Below the pieces are notes generated by a model. It was not told where the DNA came from, made no database searches, and was given only the letters and a program-made list of their open reading frames with translations. From Paraburkholderia franconis (GTDB taxonomy: Bacteria > Pseudomonadota > Gammaproteobacteria > Burkholderiales > Burkholderiaceae), in the NCBI RefSeq assembly GCF_009362735.1, contig NZ_WHNP01000006.1, forward strand, positions 235,018-299,017: a DNA stretch of 64,000 nt. Direction: 5' to 3'. This document shows positions 8,689 to 17,167 of the stretch, one piece after another (positions within the stretch are counted from its first letter, which is position 1; each line of letters opens with the position of its first letter). The translations under genes and the position numbers were made by a program.

Positions 8689-10116
8689 TTAAAAGAATAT
8701 CCACGATGTCGCGATGAACAACGGTATCAGCACGACGCCCGACCACGCGAGGTACGCGAAAAAGCTGGGCATCCGCACGCCGCGCGATTCGGCGATCGCC
8801 TTGACCATGAAATTGGGCGCGTTGCCGATATAGCTGTTCGCGCCCATGAACACCGCGCCCGCTGAAATGGCGCTGAGCGTCGACGCGCCCGTAGCCATCA
8901 GTGTGTGCGCATCGCCGCCCGCGAGATTGAAGAACACGAGGTACGTCGGCGCGTTGTCCAGGAACGACGACAGCAGACCCGTCGCCCAGAAGTACATCGC
9001 GTCGCGCGGCTGGCCGGCCGTGTCGTTCACGAGATGCACGATACCGCTGAACGCGCCCGCCTCGCCCGCGCGCAACATCATGATGACGGGCGCGATCGTT
9101 ACGAAGATGCCCGCGAAAAGCTTGCCGACCTCTTCGATGGGCGCCCAGTTGAACGCGTTGCCCTCGCGCGCGGCGCGCGGTGTCACGATCAGCGACAGCA
9201 CCGTCAGCGCGATCAGCGCCACGTCGCGCACGACATTCTGCAACGCGACGTGCGTGCCCGCCACATCGAACGTGATGCCGGGCGTCCAGATGCCGCTCAT
9301 CAGCACGAGCGCGATCACCAGCGCAAGCAGCACGAAGTTGATCTTGCCTTCGATGCCGATGGTCGGCGTGTCGGGCGACGGGTCGACGGGAAGCACTTCT
9401 TCGCACCGCCGGAAATAGAACGAATCCAGCGCGTAGAACACGACTAGCAGCACGGCGCAGACGAACAGCATCGGCAGCGCGAGATGGACCGTCGTCCAGA
9501 AAAAACCGACGCCGTTCAGAAAGCCGAGAAATAACGGCGGATCGCCCAGCGGCGACAGCGAGCCGCCCACGTTTGCAACCAGAAAGATGAAGAACACGAC
9601 GACATGCACGACGTGCTTGCGATTGTCGTTCGCGCGCAGCAGTGGCCGGATCAGCAGCATCGCCGCGCCCGTCGTGCCCATGATGCTGGCGAGCGCCGTG
9701 CCGAGCGCGAGCAGCGCCGTATTCAGACGCGGCGTGCCGTGCAGGTTGCCCGTCACGCAGATGCCGCCCGCGACGGTATAGAGCGCTGTCAGCAGCACGA
9801 TGAACGGCACGTATTCGTCGAGCAACGCGTGGATCAACGTGCCGAACGCGGCCGACGAACCGAACGCGAACGCAAACGGCGCGAGGAACGCGATGCCCCA
9901 CGCCGCCGAGACCTTGCCGTAGTGGTGATGCCAGAGCTTCGGCGCGGCGAGCGGAAGCACGGCGATCGACAGCAGGATGCCCGCGAACGGCACGCTCCAC
10001 CACGCGGAAAGCGATGCGCCATTTACTGTGGACGCCGATGCCGCAAGCGGCCAGCACGACAGCGCGAACGCGATGGCCAGACCCACAATCCACGCGGGCT
10101 TCGGCCGGTTCGTCAC
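8689..10116 (-). CDS. Sodium:proton antiporter, NhaD/CitMHS-like
   Basis: About 475 residues counted from the GTG at 10116. I prefer this start because it avoids overlap with the upstream lutC stop at 10151 and puts a signal-like helix (AWIVGLAIAFALSCW) at the N-terminus; the open frame continues to an ATG at 10200. At least ten hydrophobic segments are present, with the ion-transporter signatures ASIMGTTGAAMLLIRPLL and GGSLSPLGDPPLFLGFL that are typical of NhaD-type antiporters, and a repeated SFLDNAPTYLVFFNLAGG in the second half. It probably exchanges Na+ for H+ at the inner membrane. It is in an operon with lutC upstream and the dehydrogenase downstream. Confidence 0.85.
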   Translation of the reverse strand: MTNRPKPAWIVGLAIAFALSCWPLAASASTVNGASLSAWWSVPFAGILLSIAVLPLAAPKLWHHHYGKVSAAWGIAFLAPFAFAFGSSAAFGTLIHALLDEYVPFIVLLTALYTVAGGICVTGNLHGTPRLNTALLALGTALASIMGTTGAAMLLIRPLLRANDNRKHVVHVVVFFIFLVANVGGSLSPLGDPPLFLGFLNGVGFFWTTVHLALPMLFVCAVLLVVFYALDSFYFRRCEEVLPVDPSPDTPTIGIEGKINFVLLALVIALVLMSGIWTPGITFDVAGTHVALQNVVRDVALIALTVLSLIVTPRAAREGNAFNWAPIEEVGKLFAGIFVTIAPVIMMLRAGEAGAFSGIVHLVNDTAGQPRDAMYFWATGLLSSFLDNAPTYLVFFNLAGGDAHTLMATGASTLSAISAGAVFMGANSYIGNAPNFMVKAIAESRGVRMPSFFAYLAWSGVVLIPLFIATSWIFF

Positions 10117-10150
10117 CGCTCGCGCGTCGCGGCCGTGCAGGTGCGGAACA

Positions 10151-10813
10151 TCAAGCGCCACGCACGACAATCGCATGCACGCGATAAGGACCGTGCGCAC
10201 CGAGCACGATGGTTTGTTCGATATCGCCCGTACGCGACGGGCCGGAGACGAAGTTGACCGCGCGCGGCAGCTCGCCGCGTTCGCTGCGGATCAGGTTGAA
10301 CGCCTCTTCGTGACCGGCGACGATGCGCGACGCCGGCACGATCGCAATGTGCGTCTCCGGCAGCAAGCCCGCCGATGCATACGTCTGCGGACCCGACAGC
10401 AGCACCAGCGTGCCCGTTTCAGCCGTCGCGCAGAAACAGCCCGTAATGCCGACGCGGTCTTCGTCCTTCGGCTTGCGGAATTCGACTTCGATGCCCGAAC
10501 CGGTCCACGGCAACGCTTCGAGCGTCTGCCATGCAATGGCGTGGGTCGGAAGATTCAGTTCGGTGAGGTAGCGATGCGCGGCAGCGGGCACGTCGGAGAG
10601 CGACTCGACGGTGTCGACGGTGGTCGCCATCTTCTTGGCCTGCTCGATGAAACGCGCGACGAGATCGGCTGGCATCGGCGGACGCGGACCTTGCGGACGA
10701 CTTGCGAGATACGCTTGCGCCGTCTCGCGCTCGGACGCGGCAGGCTCGGGCTCACGCCCTTGCGCTGCGCGAATGCGCGCCAGGATGTTGCGACGGGCGG
10801 TCGATGTATCCAT
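10151..10813 (-). CDS. LUD-domain protein, LutC/YkgG family
   Basis: 220 residues from the ATG at 10813 (MDTSTARRNILARIRAAQG), the usual N-terminus of LutC proteins. An upstream in-frame ATG at 10927 would add 38 unrelated-looking residues. The LUD domain fills residues 70-220, with GITGCFCATAETGTLVLLSG and the conserved end GPSRTGDIEQTIVLGAHGP. In other bacteria LutC works with LutA and LutB (Fe-S proteins) in L-lactate oxidation. Neither partner is present here: pncB lies upstream and the antiporter downstream. Its function as an isolated gene is therefore unknown. Confidence 0.88.
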   Translation of the reverse strand: MDTSTARRNILARIRAAQGREPEPAASERETAQAYLASRPQGPRPPMPADLVARFIEQAKKMATTVDTVESLSDVPAAAHRYLTELNLPTHAIAWQTLEALPWTGSGIEVEFRKPKDEDRVGITGCFCATAETGTLVLLSGPQTYASAGLLPETHIAIVPASRIVAGHEEAFNLIRSERGELPRAVNFVSGPSRTGDIEQTIVLGAHGPYRVHAIVVRGA

Positions 10814-11029
10814 GAGCCATATCCTCGTGCCGGTGATCGTGTCGATCTTGTTGAATGCGCAAACGGATTGCGCGTGCACTGCGCACATTGACCCACGAAT
10901 TATACCGGCCGCCCTGTGCGCGAACACCTGGCCGAACGGCTAATGGCGGCGCTCGCGTGAAGCGCCGACAATAGCCTTCATGCGCTTCGATGCACCTGGC
11001 AGCACAACCATGAAGCGTGACGATGCGCG

Positions 11030-12229
11030 TTACTTGCCGACTTCGTCCTCGGCCGGCTGCTCGATGCCGAACACTTGCCGGAGATAAGCGAGATACGCCT
11101 TGTCTTCGCACATGTTCTTGCCCGGCGAGTCCGACAGTTTCGCCACCGGCTGGCCGTTGCACTTGACCATCTTGATGACGATCTGCAGCGGGTTGTAGCC
11201 GAGGTCGTTGGTCAGATTCGTGCCGACGCCGAACGCGAGCTTGCAGCGGCCGCGGAAGCGTTCATACAGCTGCAGCACCTTCGGAATGTCGAGCGCATCG
11301 GAGAACACAAGCACCTTCGTGCGCGGGTCGCAACGGTTCGCTTCGTAGTGGGCGATAAGGCGCTCGCCCCAGTCGAACGGGTCGCCGGAATCGTGGCGCG
11401 CGCCATCGAAGAGCTTGCAGAAGTACATGTCGAAATCACGGAGGAACGCCTTCATGCCATACACGTCCGACAACGCAATACCGAGGTCGCCGCGATATTC
11501 CTTCGCCCACATCTCGAAGCCGTAGATCTGCGAATCGCGCAGACGCGGACCGAGCGCCTGGCAGGCCTGCAGGTATTCGTGCGCCATCGTGCCGAGCGGC
11601 GTGAGGCCGTGCTTCATCGCGTAGAACACGTTGCTCGTGCCCGCGAACTGCTCGCGCAGGCCGTCCTTGAGCGTGAGGATCACCTCTTCGTGCCAGCGCC
11701 CGGAGAAGCGGCGACGCGTGCCGTAATCGGCGATCTTGCAGTCGGCAAACTCGGGGCGCGCGCCGAGGAGCTGGATCTTGTCGCGCAGGCGCTCGCGTCC
11801 TTCGCTGTAGTCAGGCTGCTGCTGCGTGTTGCGGAAATACACTTCGTTGATGATCGCGAGCACGGGAATTTCGAAGAGGATCGTATGCAGCCACGGCCCC
11901 TTGATGTAGATGTCGATTTCCCCGTTGCCTTTCGGCGAAGGCGTGATCGAAATGTACTTCTCGTTCAGATGGAAGAGCGCGAGGAAGTCGATGAAATCGC
12001 TCTTGATGAAGCGCATCTGGCGCAGATACTCGAGTTCGCCTTCATTGAACCGAAGCCCGCAGAGCTCGCGCACTTCGCGGCGGATCTCGTCGACGTACGG
12101 CACGAGGTCGACGTTCGGCGTGCGGCAGCGAAACTTGTATTCGACATTGGCGGCCGGGAAGAGATGCAGCACCACCTGCATCATCGTGAACTTGTACAGG
12201 TCGGTATCGAGCAGCGAAGTAATGATCAT
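11030..12229 (-). CDS. pncB: Nicotinate phosphoribosyltransferase
   Basis: 399 residues, matching E. coli-type PncB. It makes nicotinate mononucleotide from nicotinate and PRPP in NAD salvage. Landmarks are the N-terminal [23 protein letters not shown], the phosphohistidine-loop region [22 protein letters not shown] and the C-terminal [12 protein letters not shown]. The ATG at 12229 is followed by the canonical [13 protein letters not shown] start. It is divergent from fdxA. Confidence 0.96.
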   Translation of the reverse strand: MIITSLLDTDLYKFTMMQVVLHLFPAANVEYKFRCRTPNVDLVPYVDEIRREVRELCGLRFNEGELEYLRQMRFIKSDFIDFLALFHLNEKYISITPSPKGNGEIDIYIKGPWLHTILFEIPVLAIINEVYFRNTQQQPDYSEGRERLRDKIQLLGARPEFADCKIADYGTRRRFSGRWHEEVILTLKDGLREQFAGTSNVFYAMKHGLTPLGTMAHEYLQACQALGPRLRDSQIYGFEMWAKEYRGDLGIALSDVYGMKAFLRDFDMYFCKLFDGARHDSGDPFDWGERLIAHYEANRCDPRTKVLVFSDALDIPKVLQLYERFRGRCKLAFGVGTNLTNDLGYNPLQIVIKMVKCNGQPVAKLSDSPGKNMCEDKAYLAYLRQVFGIEQPAEDEVGK

Positions 12230-12578
12230 GATCTTGCAAACCGGGACTGCATAAAAACGGAAGACGTCAGGCCTCGCGCGCCCTCGCCCTTTTTCGTACG
12301 CCGTATATGCTGCGAGCCTCGCGCAAAACGGGCGGGCTCGCGAAGACGCTGTCGCATGTTACCCGAATGCGCGCCGTCCGTTGCTCCACTACGCCACGGC
12401 CGGCGGGCACGGCAAGGCGCGTTCGACGCAAATCCGCCCGCCATAAACTAATCACCAAACGATATAAAAGCCTTGGCGGCGATCGCGTATGCACTACTTG
12501 ACGTTACGTTACAATAACGCTTTTGGCGTCTTGCCATCTCCCCACTACCAAAAGATATCGTTTGCAGGAGTTGCCTGA
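12230..12578. other. 349-bp spacer between pncB and fdxA
   Basis: This divergent intergenic region must hold the promoters of pncB (leftward) and fdxA (rightward). It becomes AT-richer towards fdxA. I see a TATAAA at 12463-12468 and a TTGACG at 12498-12503, but neither has a well-spaced partner. No gene or RNA structure is convincing. Confidence 0.4.
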
Positions 12579-12902
12579 ATGACTCACGTTGTGACCGAAA
12601 GCTGCATCAAGTGCCGCTATACCGACTGCGTCGATGTGTGCCCGGTGGACTGCTTTCGCGAAGGTCCCAACTTCCTCGCGATTGACCCGGACGAGTGCAT
12701 CGACTGTGCTGTGTGCGTTGCGGAGTGCCCGGTGAATGCGATCTACGCCGAAGAAGACGTGCCTGGCGACCAGCAGCACTTCACCCCGTTGAACGCCGAA
12801 CTGGCGAAGGCATGGCCGAGCATCACGAAGACCAAGGCGCCGCTGCCCGAAGCCGACGAATTCAAGGACGTGAAGGATAAGCTCTCGCTGCTCGAGCGTT
12901 GA
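12579..12902 (+). CDS. fdxA: 7Fe ferredoxin FdxA ([3Fe-4S][4Fe-4S])
   Basis: 107 residues. The N-terminal half carries both clusters: [20 protein letters not shown] gives the [3Fe-4S]-type spacing with an inserted residue group, and [12 protein letters not shown] gives the [4Fe-4S] site. The C-terminal half is the acidic extension typical of Azotobacter-type FdI/FdxA proteins. It carries electrons in the cytoplasm; the partners are unknown. A ribosome site (GCAGGAG) precedes the ATG. Confidence 0.95.
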   Translation: MTHVVTESCIKCRYTDCVDVCPVDCFREGPNFLAIDPDECIDCAVCVAECPVNAIYAEEDVPGDQQHFTPLNAELAKAWPSITKTKAPLPEADEFKDVKDKLSLLER

Positions 12903-12967
12903 TCGCCGCAGCAGACCTGTCGCTCCCGCCCGGATCGGTCGAACTATACTGAGATGAATCAGGGGTA

Positions 12968-12996
12968 TTGACAGCTTCTGCTTCACCTCCTACAAT
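12968..12996 (+). promoter_or_regulatory. Sigma-70 promoter of the tRNA-Asn genes
   Basis: TTGACA (12968-12973) and TACAAT (12991-12996) are separated by exactly 17 bp. The predicted transcription start near 13003 is about 16 bases before the first tRNA. Confidence 0.88.
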
Positions 12997-13018
12997 TTCC
13001 CTTCTCTGCTGTTGTTGT

Positions 13019-13094
13019 TCCCCGATAGCTCAGTCGGTAGAGCGCCGGACTGTTAATCCGTAGGTCCCTGGTTCGAGCCCAGGTCGGGGAGCCA
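13019..13094 (+). tRNA. tRNA-Asn (GTT), copy 1
   Basis: A 76-nt cloverleaf. The acceptor stem TCCCCGA / TCGGGGA is followed by the encoded GCCA 3' end. The D-arm has GCTCAGTCGGTAGAGC, the anticodon GTT is at 13052-13054 (tRNA position 34-36), and the T-arm has CCTGGTTCGAGCCCAGG. It has its own downstream terminator. Confidence 0.97.
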
Positions 13095-13105
13095 AGAATT
13101 GCAAA

Positions 13106-13131
13106 GGCCCGTTAACCAAGACGGGCTTTTT
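13106..13131 (+). terminator. Terminator after tRNA-Asn copy 1
   Basis: The stem GCCCGT / ACGGGC with an 8-nt loop is followed by TTTTT. Confidence 0.75.
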
Positions 13132-13157
13132 CATGTAGTGACACGTTGTATTGCTGT

Positions 13158-13233
13158 TCCCCGATAGCTCAGTCGGTAGAGCGCCGGACTGTTAATCCGT
13201 AGGTCCCTGGTTCGAGCCCAGGTCGGGGAGCCA
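13158..13233 (+). tRNA. tRNA-Asn (GTT), copy 2
   Basis: Identical in sequence to copy 1 over the 76-nt mature region, including GTT anticodon and encoded CCA. It begins 139 bp downstream of copy 1. No separate strong promoter is seen in the spacer, so it is probably transcribed by read-through of the first terminator. Confidence 0.97.
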
Positions 13234-13240
13234 AAATTCG

Positions 13241-13268
13241 AAGGCCCGCATCCGTGCGGGCCTTTTCT
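13241..13268 (+). terminator. Terminator after tRNA-Asn copy 2
   Basis: A 10-bp stem AAGGCCCGCA / TGCGGGCCTT with a 4-nt loop is followed by TTCTTTTTC. Confidence 0.88.
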
Positions 13269-13444
13269 TTTTCTGCGATCGTTTTTCTACGGTCCTTTCC
13301 CGGCGCGCCCTTCTTCGACGATGCGACGAATCCGGTTTCCGTCGCGCTGGCGCTTACGGCCACGGTCCGCACACGCAACCAGGTTACGATGACGCACTCA
13401 CGGGCGTTCGCCCCGGCTGCCGTCACATTTCTTCCGGTCACCTG

Positions 13445-13951
13445 ATGAAAATTGCTCCGCACTGCGCACGTGTCGCGCGCGCCGTCATCTTCGCCACATC
13501 CGCCGCTTTCGCCACATTCGCGTCTGCACCGCTCGCGCACGCGGAGGAAGTCGCGAGCGTCAATACGAACTTTCATATCACCGGTTCGGATCGCGTGGTC
13601 GTCGAGGCCTATGACGATCCCGCCGTGCAGGGCGTCACCTGCTACGTGTCGCGGGCGCGGACGGGCGGCATCAAAGGGACGCTGGGCATCGCCGAAGATC
13701 CGACCGAGGCGTCGATTGCATGCCGTCAGGTCGGCCCCGTCAAGATTCCCGAACCGCTGCGGCAACAGGCCGACGTATTCACGGAACGGATGTCGCTGAT
13801 CTTCAAGACACTGCACGTCGTGCGGGTCGTCGACACGAAGCGCAACACGCTCGTCTATCTGACCTACAGCGACCGCGTCACGACGGGCAGCGCGAAAAAC
13901 AGCGTCACAGCCGTGCCGATGCCCGCCGGCACGACGATTCCCGTCCGCTGA
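13445..13951 (+). CDS. creA: CreA family protein
   Basis: 168 residues. A signal peptide of about 32 residues (ending PLAHA-EE) directs it to the periplasm. The CreA domain follows, with NTNFHITGSDRVVVEAYDDP and VQGVTCYVSRARTGGIKG, including the conserved Cys pair (in VTCYV and SIACRQVG), and then SLIFKTLHVVRVVD. CreA is a conserved protein of unknown biochemical role. The ATG at 13445 follows the tRNA genes and is followed by the AraC-type regulator on the same strand. Confidence 0.92.
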   Translation: MKIAPHCARVARAVIFATSAAFATFASAPLAHAEEVASVNTNFHITGSDRVVVEAYDDPAVQGVTCYVSRARTGGIKGTLGIAEDPTEASIACRQVGPVKIPEPLRQQADVFTERMSLIFKTLHVVRVVDTKRNTLVYLTYSDRVTTGSAKNSVTAVPMPAGTTIPVR

Positions 13952-14010
13952 CACAGCGGCCCGCAACACGCGATGCGCGGTAAACTGGCAGGTCCACCCG
14001 GACATCGATC

Positions 14011-14838
14011 ATGACTTCGACCCGCTTCCGCGATAACGCCCGCTACTGGCGCACGCCGCTTTTGCCCGGCGCGGACCTGCTGACAGCCGAATACCACGAT
14101 CACGAGTTCACGCCGCACTGGCACGATGCGTACACGATCCCTGTGATCGAAGCGGGCGCGGAGACCTATCGGTATCAAGGTTCGCATTACGTCGCCGAGG
14201 CGGGCAGCGTGCCCGTGATCAACCCGGGCGAAGTGCACACCGGCTCCCGGGCAATCGACGAAGGCTGGCGCTACCGCGTGCTGTACGCGCCCGTCGAGTT
14301 CATCCACGCGCTCGCCGAAGACATCGCAGGCCGCGCGCAGCCGTTGCCTTGGTTCGACGCCGACGTGATCCGCGATCCGGACCTCGCCGTTCGGCTCGCT
14401 CGGGCGCACCGGTTGCTCGAATCGAACGACGATGCCCTCGCCGCCGAAACGGCCATGCTCGACGCGCTGTCGACGCTGCTCGTCCGCTACGGCCGCACCC
14501 GCGCCGACGCCCCGCAGCACGGCCCCGCCGATACCCGCGTGGCCACGATGAAGGAACAGCTCACGGGCGACCTTGCCGCGCCGCTCAAGCTCGCCGAACT
14601 GGCCGATGCCGTCGGGCTGTCGCCGTTTCACGCGGCGCGCCTCTTCACGCGCGCGACGGGGCTGCCGCCGCACGCGTGGCGCAACCAGATCCGTTTGCAG
14701 CGCTCGCTAGCGCCATTGCGCGCGGGCGCGTCGGTGGCCGACGTCGCGGCGGCGAATGGCTTCACCGATCAAAGTCACTTCACGCGCCATTTTCGCCGCA
14801 TGTTCGGCGTGCCGCCGGGGCGCTGGCAGTCGTCCTGA
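14011..14838 (+). CDS. AraC-family transcriptional regulator
   Basis: 275 residues. The N-terminal half (about 1-150) is a cupin sensing domain (HDHEFTPHWHDAYTIPVIE, VINPGEVHT). The C-terminal half has two helix-turn-helix motifs: LKLAELADAVGLSPFHAARL and VADVAAANGFTDQSHFTRHF. It lies directly upstream of azlCD on the same strand, an arrangement that suggests control of amino-acid export; that is inference from position. Confidence 0.92.
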   Translation: MTSTRFRDNARYWRTPLLPGADLLTAEYHDHEFTPHWHDAYTIPVIEAGAETYRYQGSHYVAEAGSVPVINPGEVHTGSRAIDEGWRYRVLYAPVEFIHALAEDIAGRAQPLPWFDADVIRDPDLAVRLARAHRLLESNDDALAAETAMLDALSTLLVRYGRTRADAPQHGPADTRVATMKEQLTGDLAAPLKLAELADAVGLSPFHAARLFTRATGLPPHAWRNQIRLQRSLAPLRAGASVADVAAANGFTDQSHFTRHFRRMFGVPPGRWQSS

Positions 14839-15062
14839 TACGGCCGTACACGCGAACGCACAACGCGAACGCGCGCAAGTCGACTCGCACCGCTAAAATC
14901 CCGCGCCACATCCACGCGTCCGAGAGCCACCCGGGAGCCAGGCGAAACGCGAGCGCAAACGCAAGCCCGAACGGCGAGCCGCAAACGCAAGCCCAAGCGC
15001 AAGAACGTACAAGCCGGCCCGCCCCTCGCCCGGCTATGCTCGGCCGTATCGAGGAGAAAAGA

Positions 15063-15803
15063 TTGACTCACCCTGCACAACCCACTCACCGGCTCAAGGA
15101 ACTGATGGCGGGCGCGCGCGACACGCTCCCGATGGTCATCGGCTCGGCGCCGTTCGGCGTCATCTTCGGGACGCTTGTCGCATCTGGCCCGCTGCATCTG
15201 TGGCACGGCCAGTTCATGTCGCTGATCGTATTCGCCGGCTCGGCGCAGTTCATCGCGCTCGGTCTGATTGCGGGCCATGCGAGCTACGCCGTCGTCTGGG
15301 CGACGACGCTCGTCGTGAACGCCCGCCACGTCCTCTACAGCGCGACGCTCGCGCCGTATGTGTCGCACCTGCCGTCGCGCTGGCGCTGGGCGCTCGGCGG
15401 CCTGCTCACCGACGAAGTGTTCGCCGTCGCGTGGGCGCATTACCGGCTGCATCCGCCCGGCTCGGTCGGACCGTACTACTTCCTGGGTTCGGGCCTGTCG
15501 ATGTACGCCAACTGGCAGGGCTGGACGCTCGTCGGCCTGCTGTTCGGCGCGGCGTTCCCCGGCCTGCAGTCGCTCGGACTCGACTTCGCGATGGTCGCGA
15601 CGTTCATCGCGATCGTCGTGCCGCAACTCGTCGCCGTGCGTTATCTGGCCGCAGCAGCCACGGCCGGCGCGCTCGCGTTCTTCTGGCAGGACTGGCCGTA
15701 CAAGCTCGGCCTGTTGGGCGCCGTATTCGCGGGCGTCGCGGTCGGCGTGCTGCTGTCGTTGCCGGCGCTGCAGCGCACCCGCGCGGCGGAGGCTTCGCAA
15801 TGA
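15063..15803 (+). CDS. azlC: Branched-chain amino acid export permease AzlC
   Basis: 246 residues from the TTG at 15063. This start is chosen because GAGGAG (15051-15056) sits at the right distance; the open frame extends far upstream through the AraC gene and has no credible start there apart from an ATG at 15036. Landmarks are PMVIGSAPFGVIFGTLV, VFAGSAQFIALGLI and WATTLVVNARHVLYSATLAP. It has about seven hydrophobic segments. AzlC is the large subunit of the AzlCD exporter. Its stop overlaps the azlD start. Confidence 0.93.
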   Translation: MTHPAQPTHRLKELMAGARDTLPMVIGSAPFGVIFGTLVASGPLHLWHGQFMSLIVFAGSAQFIALGLIAGHASYAVVWATTLVVNARHVLYSATLAPYVSHLPSRWRWALGGLLTDEVFAVAWAHYRLHPPGSVGPYYFLGSGLSMYANWQGWTLVGLLFGAAFPGLQSLGLDFAMVATFIAIVVPQLVAVRYLAAAATAGALAFFWQDWPYKLGLLGAVFAGVAVGVLLSLPALQRTRAAEASQ

Positions 15804-16123
15804 ACTACGTGCTGTTGATTCTCGGCATGGCCGTCATCACGTGGCTGATCCGCGCCGCCGTGTTCGTGTTCGGCGACCGCATCGTGTTTCCGCCGCTCGT
15901 GCGCACCGCGCTCGGCTTCGTGCCCGTCACCGTGCTGACAGCGATCATCGTGCCGATGGCCGTCTCGCCGCACGGCGCGCAAGCCGAATTGACCTGGCGC
16001 AACCCGCAACTCGTCGGCGCGCTCGCCGCCGTTGCCGTCAGCGCGCTCACGCGCCGGCCGCTGCTGACCATTGCCGTCGGCCTCGCCGTCTTCTTCCTGT
16101 GGCAGGGCGTCGTCCTGAAGTGA
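15800..16123 (+). CDS. azlD: Branched-chain amino acid export subunit AzlD
   Basis: 107 residues with four hydrophobic segments. The family signature TWLIRAAVFVFGDRIVFP is near the N-terminus and ends with the LTIAVGLAVFFLWQ helix. It is coupled to azlC by an ATGA overlap. Confidence 0.93.
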   Translation: MNYVLLILGMAVITWLIRAAVFVFGDRIVFPPLVRTALGFVPVTVLTAIIVPMAVSPHGAQAELTWRNPQLVGALAAVAVSALTRRPLLTIAVGLAVFFLWQGVVLK

Positions 16124-16350
16124 CCTCACCGCCGCATGCGCGCCGTTTACCGGGACGGCGCGCGCCCTCAAGTTCCCTTTCAATCCGCCGATAAACACTC
16201 GTGGCCCGCGAACCAGGCTGCGTCTGCCGACGCACTGCCGGCACGCCGGACTGAACCGCGCCGGACATCGGTGCCGCCAACGAAACGGGGTGGCGGCACA
16301 GAGGCGAGCGCCTCGACGGCGTCTGCGTGGTCGACGAAACGGGATAAGAC

Positions 16351-17115
16351 ATGGGTCAGATTACCCTTCACATCAAGGACGAAACGCTCGCATCCTTGCG
16401 AAAGGATTTTGAGGCGTTCGTGCGGGTCTCGCTCAAGCTGGACCCGCAGTTCGCGACGCCGTCGTTCGAGGATTTTCTGCGCGCCAAGCTCCTCGACAAC
16501 ATGGTGCCGCTGACCGAGCACGCCGTGCAGCGGATGCTGCAGGGCGGTCAGTACGCATGGGCGAAGCGCACGCTGGACAAGGAGTTTCCGGACGTCGTGG
16601 CGATCCTGATGAAGCAGGCGAACGAGTTCGGCTTCGGCTTCGCGGCGCGCTCCGAGTGGACGCCGGAAGAGCTGGCCAAGCAGAGCCGCGAATGGGCGGC
16701 CGCGATCGTCAAGGAAGCGGAAGGCGCGCCTTCGCTGGTCGACCCGCTTGCCGCGCAGATCAAGTCGGCGGCACAGGACATCCAGGCGCTCGAAGAAGTG
16801 ATGCAGACGCCCGCGTGGCGTCTCGCCGAATCGCTGCGCCAGCGGGTCTACGAGGCGAAGGTCGCGTGCGAGACGAGCGTCGGCAGCGCGGCGCGCGAAA
16901 AGCTAGGCGAACTGCGCGGCCTGTTGCGCCTGGGCATTTCGCACGGCTCGTTCCAGAAGCAGGAAGCACAGCAGATCATGGAGTATCTGCGGCTCCTGAA
17001 ACCGGAGATTTTCGTCGAAGAGCCGTACGACGTATTCACACGACTCGCGGCGTGGCTGCGCAACTTCTTCATGCCGCCGCCCAGGCCGCAGCAACAACAG
17101 CGGCAGTCACGCTAG
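16351..17115 (+). CDS. Conserved hypothetical protein, helical, unknown function
   Basis: 254 residues, predicted soluble and mostly helical, with no signal peptide. The N-terminus (ITLHIKDETLASLRKDFEAF) resembles a short strand-helix. The middle (about 115-215) is rich in charged heptad-like helices (LEEVMQTPAWRLAESLRQRV). The C-terminus ends in a Pro/Gln-rich tail (PPPRPQQQQRQSR). I do not recognise a family. The ATG at 16351 follows a weak purine stretch, GGGATAAG. It stands alone between azlD and the convergent helicase gene. Confidence 0.8.
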   Translation: MGQITLHIKDETLASLRKDFEAFVRVSLKLDPQFATPSFEDFLRAKLLDNMVPLTEHAVQRMLQGGQYAWAKRTLDKEFPDVVAILMKQANEFGFGFAARSEWTPEELAKQSREWAAAIVKEAEGAPSLVDPLAAQIKSAAQDIQALEEVMQTPAWRLAESLRQRVYEAKVACETSVGSAAREKLGELRGLLRLGISHGSFQKQEAQQIMEYLRLLKPEIFVEEPYDVFTRLAAWLRNFFMPPPRPQQQQRQSR

Positions 17116-17167
17116 ACGGCGTCGACGCCGCGCGCGCCATCCACGCTTCACCCGCATCGCGGCAAGC

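Noticed and set aside
12498..12515. TTGACG...TACAAT as the fdxA promoter
   Set aside because: The two hexamers are only 6 bp apart, far too close for sigma-70.
12504..12986. Leftward 160-codon frame across fdxA
   Set aside because: It is antisense to the clearly conserved ferredoxin and runs through the tRNA promoter; its translation looks like a shadow of the Cys-rich gene.
14349..15062. Long upstream extension of the azlC frame through the AraC gene
   Set aside because: The extension is Arg/Ala-rich shadow sequence; a TTG with a good GAGGAG lies at 15063.
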